NCBI GenBank assembly: GCA_937925895.1 | Contig: CALANC010000244.1 | Location: 1 to 9,223 of the forward strand | Length of the DNA: 9,223 nt | From: an uncultured Desulfobacterales bacterium | GTDB lineage: Bacteria; Desulfobacterota; Desulfobacteria; Desulfobacterales; UBA11574 | Reading direction: 5' to 3' | Shown: positions 1 to 6,071 of the stretch, in pieces | How positions within the stretch are numbered: position 1 is the first letter of the stretch | Layout of the letters: each line of letters opens with the position of its first letter | Position numbers and translations under genes: made by a program | Notes under the pieces: generated by a model | Told to the model about the DNA's origin: nothing | Seen by the model: only the letters and a program-made list of their open reading frames with translations | Database searches by the model: none

Positions 1-1
1 A

Positions 2-151
2 CTCCAACCTTTGTTAGAGGGAGTTTTGGCAGACGGTGTTCTCCCCTGGTTGTTGCCAGATGGCGAACATGTCCTGCTGACATACCGACCCCATGCAATC
101 GGGACTATCACACAAGTTGATATCGTTTCAATTCTATTAACGGCCGTATAA
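2..151 (+). other. Open frame entering from the left edge, unrecognised
   Basis: A plus-strand frame is open from the window edge and ends with TAA at 149-151, giving 49 codons without a start codon in view. The translation includes LLPDGEHVLLTYRPHAIGT and ends SILLTAV. I do not recognise a family. It could be the C-terminal end of a gene on the plus strand, perhaps from an inserted element, or chance openness. Its last 14 codons lie antisense to the conserved IRPLIELKR segment of tilS, so if it is real, its present C-terminus was created when this DNA joined the tilS fragment. The function is unknown and coding status is uncertain. Confidence 0.25.
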
Positions 152-662
152 TTTTTTGGTTTCTCACCTTAGGTATTCCTGAAAGACCCAGTGGGCCGCT
201 TCCCCGAAAAAGGTTCATCAAAACAAGTTCTGCATTATCATCAGCATGATGCCCAAGTGCAATTTTGTTGAATTTATCGGCTTCTGCCACCTGGTTAAAA
301 AAAGCATATCGTGCCCGCCTCCCCGCATCCTCTAGAGAGAGCTTTTTTTCAAGCTGATATTTACGGATATCTACTTTTTCTAAATAACATGGCAAGTTAA
401 TTTTTTTTGCCAGGGCTGAAACAAAATCAGCTTCTTGGTCGGAATCATCTTGTCGAAGAGAGTGATTTAAGTGGGCAACACCAAGTCTTAGGGAATATTT
501 GGAAGAGAGTTGGAGCAGTATATGAAGTAGTGCTACTGAATCAGGTCCACCGGACACACCAACAACAACCGCGTCTTTTTGCTCGAGCATTCCATAGGTT
601 GTAACGGTTTGTTCAACAGTTCGTATTACGTTATCCTTGTAACCTTTGTGCGATGCTGGCAT
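108..662 (-). CDS. tilS: tRNA(Ile) lysidine synthetase TilS, C-terminally truncated
   Basis: TilS uses ATP to attach lysine to C34 of the CAU-anticodon tRNA-Ile, so that it reads AUA; it acts in the cytoplasm and is normally essential. The N-terminal PP-loop N-type ATP pyrophosphatase domain is clear: SGGPDS at residues 37-42, AHLNHSLR at 63-70, the GRRARY segment near 114-119, and GHHADDNAELVLMNLFRGSG at 137-156. The frame ends with TGA at 108-110, directly followed by TAG, after 184 residues, just behind IIRPLIELKR. Full TilS proteins are usually more than 300 residues and carry further tRNA-binding domains, so these are missing. None of the three downstream frames to position 1 looks like TilS. 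The start overlaps the end of the upstream lipoprotein gene by 32 bases; M25 (MLEQKDAVVV) is an alternative start. The identity is firm. The truncated product is probably inactive unless the break is an assembly join. Confidence 0.85.
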   Translation of the reverse strand: MPASHKGYKDNVIRTVEQTVTTYGMLEQKDAVVVGVSGGPDSVALLHILLQLSSKYSLRLGVAHLNHSLRQDDSDQEADFVSALAKKINLPCYLEKVDIRKYQLEKKLSLEDAGRRARYAFFNQVAEADKFNKIALGHHADDNAELVLMNLFRGSGPLGLSGIPKVRNQKIIRPLIELKRYQLV

Positions 663-1026
663 GAATCAGCTCAGAACTTTTTTTGTCCCACATTCCTATA
701 ACTCCGGAGCGGACAGAAACTTCAGTAATACCTGGAGCTATCATCACGGTTTTTACCGTAACAGGCGTTCCATCGGTTCTCTTGGCTCGAATTGTTGCCT
801 TCACTTCGTCTGAAGATTTCTCGGTGATCGATATCTTCAGATTTTCCAGGGTTGTAAAGCACGCATGGTTCGTCGTTTCAAACGGCGCCTGATACGTTCT
901 TTTGAGCTGGCCATTCACGTAAGTATATACGCCCGCGCCTGCGCCTGCGCCGACCATCAAAACCGCACAACCTCCGGTGATCAAAAAACAGAATGAAATG
1001 AAAAGAATCAAAAGGTTTCGTTTCAT
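631..1026 (-). CDS. DUF3568-type small lipoprotein
   Basis: This 131-residue protein of unknown function begins with a basic n-region and hydrophobic stretch (MKRNLLILFISFCFLITGGC). A cysteine at residue 20 follows GG, consistent with signal peptidase II processing and lipid anchoring, although the -3 residue is Thr rather than Leu. A glycine/alanine run (VGAGAGAGVYTYVNGQLKR) comes next, then an alpha/beta domain with ITEKSSDEVKATIRAKRTDG and a late TEVSVRSGVIG segment. This layout (lipobox, GAGAGAG-Y-Y, G-LKRTY, then K-x-R-x-DGT) is what I know from the DUF3568 family, common in Desulfobacterota; its molecular role is not established. A weak ribosome site (AAAGG) lies 8 bases before the ATG. 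Its 3' end overlaps tilS by 32 bases, suggesting co-transcription and coupled translation. Confidence 0.8.
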   Translation of the reverse strand: MKRNLLILFISFCFLITGGCAVLMVGAGAGAGVYTYVNGQLKRTYQAPFETTNHACFTTLENLKISITEKSSDEVKATIRAKRTDGTPVTVKTVMIAPGITEVSVRSGVIGMWDKKSSELIHASIAQRLQG

Positions 1027-1146
1027 TATATTTACCTTTTGTTGTCGGAGGGTTTGATACCGCTTTGTTGCCTAATATCGACGATAGCGTGACAAGTCGG
1101 AAAAACAACTTTCTTGCGGAAGTGTTTTGCCATTCAGTATGTCCCT

Positions 1147-1173
1147 CTTATGTCATAGATGGTTGAATGTCAA
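1147..1173 (-). promoter_or_regulatory. Possible promoter for the lipoprotein-tilS unit
   Basis: On the minus strand TTGACA (complement of 1168-1173) is followed after 15 bases by CATAAG (complement of 1147-1152). The -35 box is perfect, but the -10 box matches only 4 of 6 positions and the spacing is short. It lies about 120 bases upstream of the lipoprotein start codon, and I saw nothing better in the intergenic stretch 1027-1248. Confidence 0.3.
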
Positions 1174-1248
1174 TAAGAAACACAGAATATAGAACCTGCC
1201 GTTTGAAATTACAGTCCATATTGTGGTTATTCCGTCGAGTTTTTTTCC

Positions 1249-1275
1249 TTGAAAATTCTTTTAATCGATTATATT
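1249..1275 (+). promoter_or_regulatory. Probable sigma-70 promoter of the SRP RNA gene
   Basis: TTGAAA at 1249-1254 and TATATT at 1270-1275 are separated by 15 bases. Transcription would start near 1282-1285, which coincides with the 5' strand of the closing helix of the SRP RNA. The position supports the call; the spacer is shorter than ideal. Confidence 0.5.
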
Positions 1276-1284
1276 CATATTCTC

Positions 1285-1540
1285 GGTTGTGCTAGGCGGG
1301 GAGCTAGCGGTGCCCTTTTCCCGAAATCCGCTCTATGCGGGGCTGAATTCCCTCTAAAGGGTTTTGACTCTGAAGCCAATAAGTCATTTTGATCGGACGC
1401 CACGCAACAAACGGTTACGAACCTCGTCAGGTCCGGAAGGAAGCAGCGATAAGTAATGCAGTTTGTGTCGAGGATCGACCCTGATCATATAGGTGGCTTA
1501 TTACACCTCAGAAAAAGATTCGACGGAGGGTGCACAACCA
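1285..1540 (+). ncRNA. ffs: Signal recognition particle RNA, large bacterial type
   Basis: This RNA is the scaffold of the signal recognition particle, binding Ffh to target nascent membrane and secreted proteins to FtsY and the translocon. The near-invariant helix 8 core lies at 1426-1447: GTCAGG, the GGAA tetraloop, then GGAAGCAGC, forming the Ffh M-domain site. The 5' part at 1289-1320 (GTGCTAGGCGGGGAGCTAGC, GGTGCCC) and the following AAATCCGCTCTATGCGGGG resemble the Alu domain of the Bacillus subtilis-type scRNA. The 3' part ATTCGACGGAGGGTGCAC also matches that class. GGTTGTGC at 1285-1292 pairs perfectly with GCACAACC at 1532-1539, closing the long helix 5. The length of about 255 nt fits the large form rather than the roughly 114-nt 4.5S form of E. 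coli. Exact ends are inferred from this helix; I saw no clear intrinsic terminator just after it. Confidence 0.93.
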
Positions 1541-1609
1541 ATCCAAATATCTTGATTGAAACCCATAAAAAACGCCTCCTATTTGAATTCTAAAAACCCC
1601 TTTTATTGC

Positions 1610-1637
1610 TTGACAATACCTTATACAGTCTTATTTT
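1610..1637 (+). promoter_or_regulatory. Probable promoter of the grpE-dnaK operon
   Basis: A perfect TTGACA at 1610-1615 is followed after 16 bases by TATTTT (1632-1637), 4 of 6 matches to the housekeeping -10. No CIRCE inverted repeat (TTAGCACTC/GAGTGCTAA) and no sigma-32-like CCCCAT box are present between the SRP RNA and grpE, so the heat-shock control is not evident from the sequence. Confidence 0.45.
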
Positions 1638-1691
1638 TTGCAATATTAATCTAACTTTAAATCATTTAATTAGAGGAGAAAGCTTCGGTCC

Positions 1692-2342
1692 ATGCCTGCT
1701 AAAAAGAAAATCAAAATTCACCAAGAAAATGAATCGGAAAATAAAAAACCTAAAGACGCTGAAAAATCCATCCCGGATAGTAAAATTATCCAAAAAAATG
1801 ATTTAAAAATAGAAAATAAAGATAGACCCGATGATCCTTTAAAGGAGATGGAAGAAAAACTTGAATCTTTAGAAAAGGAAGCCAAGGAATCTCACGATCG
1901 CTTCCTAAGAGCTTCCGCTGAGTTAGAAAACTATAAAAAACGCACACAACGCGAAATGAATGATTTTAGGAAATTTGCCAACGAATCATTCATTAAAGCG
2001 ATGCTTCCTATCGTCGACGATTTGGACAGAGCCATAGAATCTACCTGTGATAGCGAGCACGCCAACAGTTCTGTCGTAGAAGGGGTCAGCATGACCCTCA
2101 AGGAGATATTGAAAGTATTTGAGAAATTCGGTGCGAAATCCTTTGATTCATTGGGAAAATCCTTTGATCCCAACTTTCATCAAGCTGTTCAACAGCAAGA
2201 GACTGATGAGCATCCAGACAACACCGTTTTAATGGAACTACAAAAAGGATACATGATTCATGACAGGTTGCTCAGGGCTGCCATGGTGGTTGTATCCAAA
2301 ACAAAACCGATATCAGAAGAAAAAGATTTAAAAGCTGAATAA
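1692..2342 (+). CDS. grpE: Nucleotide exchange factor GrpE
   Basis: GrpE is the dimeric cytoplasmic cochaperone that releases ADP from DnaK and resets the Hsp70 cycle; its long helices also act as a thermosensor. The first 55 or so residues are highly charged and Lys/Glu-rich, likely disordered. A coiled coil follows (PLKEMEEKLESLEKEAKESH), then the family signature LRASAELENYKKRTQREMND and FANESFIKAMLPIVDDLDRA. The C-terminal beta-wing domain shows FEKFGAKSFDSLGKSFDPNF HQAV and GYMIHDRLLRAAMVVVSK. The length of 216 residues is a little above the roughly 197 of E. coli because of the N-terminal tail. The start follows AGAGGAG at 1672-1678 with a long spacing of 13 bases, and no other in-frame start lies between. 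It is 52 bases upstream of dnaK and almost certainly co-transcribed. hrcA, which often precedes grpE, is absent here; the SRP RNA gene takes that place. Confidence 0.97.
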   Translation: MPAKKKIKIHQENESENKKPKDAEKSIPDSKIIQKNDLKIENKDRPDDPLKEMEEKLESLEKEAKESHDRFLRASAELENYKKRTQREMNDFRKFANESFIKAMLPIVDDLDRAIESTCDSEHANSSVVEGVSMTLKEILKVFEKFGAKSFDSLGKSFDPNFHQAVQQQETDEHPDNTVLMELQKGYMIHDRLLRAAMVVVSKTKPISEEKDLKAE

Positions 2343-2380
2343 CACAAACAAAGAAAGAACAATACATCAGATATAAGACC

Positions 2381-2387
2381 AAGGAGG
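2381..2387 (+). promoter_or_regulatory. Strong ribosome binding site of dnaK
   Basis: AAGGAGG sits 7 bases before the dnaK ATG. It is a near-perfect anti-SD match, much better than the grpE site, which fits the higher demand for DnaK than GrpE from one transcript. Confidence 0.85.
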
Positions 2388-2394
2388 AAATCAA

Positions 2395-4344
2395 ATGGGT
2401 AAAGTTGTTGGAATCGATCTCGGAACCACAAATTCATGCGTTGCGGTAATGGAAGGCGGCGAAGGTAAAGTTATCACCAATCCCGAAGGTGGGCGCACTA
2501 CTCCCTCGATAGTAGCCGTTTCAGAGAGTGGAGAGAGATTGGTCGGTCAAATAGCAAAACGCCAGGCAATCACAAATCCTGAACACACAATTTTTGGCGT
2601 AAAAAGACTCATCGGTCGTAAATATGCATCAAAAGAAGTCCAGGACGATATTAAAATACTCCCTTACAAAATAGAACAGGCAGAAAACGGTGATGTCCAT
2701 ATAAGGTTGCGGGACAAGTCGAACAGCCCGGCTGAAATATCATCCTATATTTTGTCAAACATAAAAAATTCTGCCGAGGAATACCTGGGAGAAAAAGTTA
2801 CTGATGCGGTTATTACTGTACCTGCCTATTTTGATGACAATCAACGTCAAGCAACGAAAGACGCCGGCAAGATTGCCGGTCTCAATGTGTTGAGAATTAT
2901 TAACGAGCCGACTGCCGCATCTCTGGCTTACGGTCTCGACAAGAAAAAAGAAGAAAAAATTGCTGTTTTTGATCTAGGTGGAGGTACGTTTGATGTCTCC
3001 ATACTTGAAATCGGTGAAGGCGTGTTCGAAGTCAAGGCTACAAATGGTGACACCCATCTTGGCGGCGAAGATTTCGACCTTCGACTGATTGAATATCTGG
3101 CGAACGAATTTAAAAAGGATCAGGGGATCGATTTAAGGAATGACAAAATGGCTTTGCAGCGACTAAAAGAAGCTGCCGAAAAGGCCAAAATGGAGCTCTC
3201 TACCTCCATGGAAACAGATGTAAATCTTCCCTTTATAACCGCCGATGCCAGCGGCCCTAAACACCTTAACATAAAAATAACCAGAGCCAAACTTGAAGGT
3301 CTTATCAGTGATCTGCTGGACAAGTTGGAACAGCCCTGCAGGATTGCACTTAAGGATGCCGGACTGACGCCCGATGTCATTGATGAAGTTATTCTTGTAG
3401 GAGGTATGACACGTATGCCGGCGGTTCAGCAACGGGTAAAAAACATTTTCCTCAAAGACCCTCACAAAGGTGTGAACCCGGATGAGGTTGTAGCCATAGG
3501 AGCTGCCATACAGGGTGGGGTACTTAAAGGAGACGTCAAGGATGTTCTTCTGCTCGACGTGACGCCGCTTTCACTCGGCATTGAAACCCTGGGTGGGGTG
3601 ATGACCAGGCTCATCGATAAGAATACAACGATTCCGACAAAAAAGAGCCAGATTTTTTCCACTGCAGCAGACAATCAACCGGCTGTTTCCATCCATGTTC
3701 TTCAGGGAGAAAGGGAAATGGCTGGGGGGAACAAGACTCTGGGGCGTTTTGAACTTGTAGGAATTCCACCCGCACCGAGGGGCGTTCCACAAATTGAAGT
3801 AACTTTTGATATAGATGCAAACGGAATAGTAAATGTTTCTGCAAAGGACATGGCAACTGGGAAGGAACAGTCGATTCAGATTACGGCCTCGAGCGGCCTG
3901 TCTAAAGAAGAGATTGACAAGCTGATTAAAGATGCCGAGCTCCATGCCGATGAAGACAAAAAGAAAAAAGAACTGGTAGAAGCGCGCAATTCAGCCGACG
4001 CTTTAATCTATTCAACGGAGAAATCTATTAAAGACCTTGGTGACAAAATTGATGCTGCAACCAAGACCAATGTGGAAACTGCCGTTGAAGCACTTAAAAA
4101 AGAAATGCAAAGCGAAAATACCGAAGAAATTAGGCGATTAAGCGAAGAGTTGACCCAGGCCTCTCATAAATTGGCAGAAGCCATGTACCAACAAGCGTCC
4201 CAGGCAGGCGCGGAGCAAGCAGGAGCACATCCGGACGCAGAAGACACGGCTCAGGCCGGGCCGTCCGCTTCTGAGGATGACGTGGTCGATGCAGATTTTG
4301 AAGAAGTAAAAGAAGAAGTAAAAGAAGAAGAAGATAAAAAATAA
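2395..4344 (+). CDS. dnaK: Molecular chaperone DnaK (Hsp70)
   Basis: DnaK is the ATP-driven cytoplasmic Hsp70 that binds exposed hydrophobic peptides, working with DnaJ and GrpE. The actin-like ATPase domain covers residues 1-382: phosphate-1 loop [13 protein letters not shown] (6-18), the [13 protein letters not shown] segment (168-180), phosphate-2 loop [12 protein letters not shown] (191-202) and the adenosine motif [14 protein letters not shown] (332-345). The conserved interdomain linker [13 protein letters not shown] is at 383-395, followed by the beta-sandwich substrate-binding domain to about residue 500, then the helical lid. The tail ends in the usual acidic [13 protein letters not shown] motif, here extended by a short KEEVKEEE repeat. 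The length of 649 residues is normal. It is the second gene of the grpE operon and is followed by a terminator; dnaJ is not next to it. Confidence 0.99.
   Translation: MGKVVGIDLGTTNSCVAVMEGGEGKVITNPEGGRTTPSIVAVSESGERLVGQIAKRQAITNPEHTIFGVKRLIGRKYASKEVQDDIKILPYKIEQAENGDVHIRLRDKSNSPAEISSYILSNIKNSAEEYLGEKVTDAVITVPAYFDDNQRQATKDAGKIAGLNVLRIINEPTAASLAYGLDKKKEEKIAVFDLGGGTFDVSILEIGEGVFEVKATNGDTHLGGEDFDLRLIEYLANEFKKDQGIDLRNDKMALQRLKEAAEKAKMELSTSMETDVNLPFITADASGPKHLNIKITRAKLEGLISDLLDKLEQPCRIALKDAGLTPDVIDEVILVGGMTRMPAVQQRVKNIFLKDPHKGVNPDEVVAIGAAIQGGVLKGDVKDVLLLDVTPLSLGIETLGGVMTRLIDKNTTIPTKKSQIFSTAADNQPAVSIHVLQGEREMAGGNKTLGRFELVGIPPAPRGVPQIEVTFDIDANGIVNVSAKDMATGKEQSIQITASSGLSKEEIDKLIKDAELHADEDKKKKELVEARNSADALIYSTEKSIKDLGDKIDAATKTNVETAVEALKKEMQSENTEEIRRLSEELTQASHKLAEAMYQQASQAGAEQAGAHPDAEDTAQAGPSASEDDVVDADFEEVKEEVKEEEDKK
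4300..4330 (+). repeat. 12-base tandem repeat in the dnaK 3' end
   Basis: GAAGAAGTAAAA occurs at 4300-4311 and 4312-4323, followed by a partial third copy (GAAGAAG). It encodes EEVK units of the acidic DnaK tail and is in phase with codons, so slippage would lengthen or shorten the tail without a frameshift. Confidence 0.6.
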
Positions 4345-4364
4345 AAGTAAAAATTCATTGATGT

Positions 4365-4403
4365 AAAATCCCGTGAGCGATGATATGCCACGGGATTTTT
4401 TTT
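4365..4403 (+). terminator. Intrinsic terminator of grpE-dnaK
   Basis: AAAATCCCGTG at 4365-4375 pairs perfectly with CACGGGATTTT at 4389-4399 over 11 base pairs, with a 13-base loop and a T tract continuing to 4403. It begins 21 bases after the dnaK stop and separates the heat-shock operon from the protease genes. Confidence 0.93.
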
Positions 4404-4436
4404 GAAGAATTTTTCGATAAGCAGGTTTTGTCTATG

Positions 4437-4465
4437 TTGACAAGTTTCGGCACGGGTGCTAAATT
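4437..4465 (+). promoter_or_regulatory. Probable promoter of the HtrA-like gene pair
   Basis: A perfect TTGACA at 4437-4442 is followed after the optimal 17 bases by TAAATT at 4460-4465 (4 of 6 matches). The site lies between the dnaK terminator and the first protease gene, with a leader of about 33 bases. No obvious sigma-E-like motif is seen. Confidence 0.5.
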
Positions 4466-4504
4466 TTCAAATCCTATAAGAATAACAGAAACAATCTGAT
4501 CGGG

Positions 4505-6058
4505 ATGTTTTCAATGTCTGTACCATTAAAAAGTAATGGGGTTGTGTTGTACCTGAAGCTTGGCTTGATTTTTCTTTTCCTGTTCACCTTGAATGCAAAA
4601 ACCCTCCAAGCAGCAAAACCCATACCTACACGAATTAGAAACAGCGTTGTTAAGATACGCGTCATCTCTCAAGCTCCAGACTATGCGGAGCCTTGGAATC
4701 CAGGTCCAATAACACAGGGATCCGGCACGGGTTTTGTTATTTCAGGTAAACAGATATTAACCAATGCACACATATCAAGTAATGCGCGGTTCATCGCAGT
4801 GGAAAAGGAGGGCGATTCTAGGCAGTATGAAGCAAGGATAAAGTTTATTGGCCATGACTGTGATCTTGCTATCCTTGAAGTACTCGACGATTCGTTTCTA
4901 AATGACTTGACACCTCTGTCATTCGGCAATGTGCCGTCTTTAAACTCGACCGTAACCGTTATCGGTTACCCCATTGGAGGCAAGCGTTTATCGGTAACAC
5001 GCGGTGTGGTTTCTAGAATTGATTACCAGGTATATTCCCACTCTTCAGCGGATAGCCACTTGGCAATTCAAATTGATGCGGCCATCAACCCGGGAAATAG
5101 CGGTGGCCCGGTATTACAGGACAATGTCGTTGTAGGAGTAGCGTTTCAGGCCTATCGCAGGAATGTCGCTCAGAATGTAGGATACATGATTCCTGTTACT
5201 GTAATCGAACGGTTCTTAAAAGATTTGGAAGACGGACAATATGACCGTTATGTTGATCTTGGCCTATATTCGTTCCCACTCATCAACGGTGCCCATCGCC
5301 GAGCGATTGGGCTTAAACCGGACGATTATGGAGTAATGGTCAGCGGCGTTCTCTCTGTTGGAGCAGCGGCGGGTACGCTAAAGGCGGGTGATGTGTTGCT
5401 TTCCATTCAAGGTTTCCCCATAGATAGTAACGGATATGTTGAAATGGACGGCAGGCGCATCCTTATGGCCGAGGTTGTTGAACGCAAATTCAAAGGCGAT
5501 AAAGTTAAGTTGAAAATCCTTCGTAATCGAAAAGAAATGGAAGTTACCGTTGCACTAAAAATTCCCTGGCCTTACTTAATGCAGGCACGTCGACATGATG
5601 TCGAACCACGATTTGTTCTTGTCGGCGGCTTGCTTTTCCAACCGCTTTCCTTTGGCTTTATGAATTCAAGAAATACCAAGGACATCAATCTTCTCTACCA
5701 TTATTCTCTTTTCCTTGAAAATGAACTTTATCTTGACAAACCGGAGATAGTTGTTCTCAGTAAAATACTGCCGGATCCCATCAACGCTTACTTGAACAGC
5801 TTCGTCAACTCGATTGTTCTTAAAATTAACAATAAAAAGATAAAAACTTTGGCTGATGTATCGACAGCATTCAAAGCGCCCGTCGATTATTATGTCATCC
5901 AACTTATGAGCAAAGAGCGTCCCGTTGTTCTGGAACGCCGCGAGATCATAAAGGCCAGGAAACGCATCTTACGCAGATACAATGTTTTAAAAGAAGAACA
6001 TCTGGGCGATTCCATTGTTCCTGACGATTTCCTGCAATCATCCGCCCATTTAAATTGA
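4505..6058 (+). CDS. HtrA/Deg-like periplasmic serine protease with PDZ and PDZ-like C-terminal domains
   Basis: This is a secreted trypsin-fold (S1C) protease expected to degrade misfolded periplasmic proteins. An N-terminal hydrophobic segment (about 13-30) ends in LQA (34-36), a plausible signal peptidase I site. The catalytic triad is complete: H89 in LTNAHIS, D120 in CDLAILEV and S199 in NPGNSGGPV. GSGTGFVIS (72-80) and the GYPIGG loop (154-159) are typical of Deg proteases. A PDZ domain spans about 250-350 (GTLKAGDVLLSIQG at 290-303). The C-terminal 366-480 region (FVLVGGLLFQPLS, IVVLSKILPD, VLKINNKKIKTLADV) resembles the second PDZ-like domain of plant Deg2/Deg9-type proteases rather than the PDZ2 of E. 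coli DegP. Length is 517 residues. The ribosome site before the ATG is weak; the ATG at 4514 (M4) is an alternative start. It is followed after 13 bases by a paralogue lacking the triad. The specific substrate is unknown. Confidence 0.92.
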   Translation: MFSMSVPLKSNGVVLYLKLGLIFLFLFTLNAKTLQAAKPIPTRIRNSVVKIRVISQAPDYAEPWNPGPITQGSGTGFVISGKQILTNAHISSNARFIAVEKEGDSRQYEARIKFIGHDCDLAILEVLDDSFLNDLTPLSFGNVPSLNSTVTVIGYPIGGKRLSVTRGVVSRIDYQVYSHSSADSHLAIQIDAAINPGNSGGPVLQDNVVVGVAFQAYRRNVAQNVGYMIPVTVIERFLKDLEDGQYDRYVDLGLYSFPLINGAHRRAIGLKPDDYGVMVSGVLSVGAAAGTLKAGDVLLSIQGFPIDSNGYVEMDGRRILMAEVVERKFKGDKVKLKILRNRKEMEVTVALKIPWPYLMQARRHDVEPRFVLVGGLLFQPLSFGFMNSRNTKDINLLYHYSLFLENELYLDKPEIVVLSKILPDPINAYLNSFVNSIVLKINNKKIKTLADVSTAFKAPVDYYVIQLMSKERPVVLERREIIKARKRILRRYNVLKEEHLGDSIVPDDFLQSSAHLN

Positions 6059-6071
6059 CGGATTTCATCTG

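Noticed and set aside
878..1108. Minus-strand frame overlapping the lipoprotein start
   Set aside because: It overlaps the DUF3568 lipoprotein gene in another frame, has arginine/glycine-rich low-complexity content from that gene's GCGCCT repeats, and shows no family features.
1539..1558. Terminator hairpin (CAATC/GATTG) after the SRP RNA
   Set aside because: It has five weak base pairs, a 10-base loop and no T tract following.
3163..3465. Minus-strand 100-codon frame inside dnaK
   Set aside because: It is fully contained in the highly conserved DnaK coding region and has no recognisable domain.
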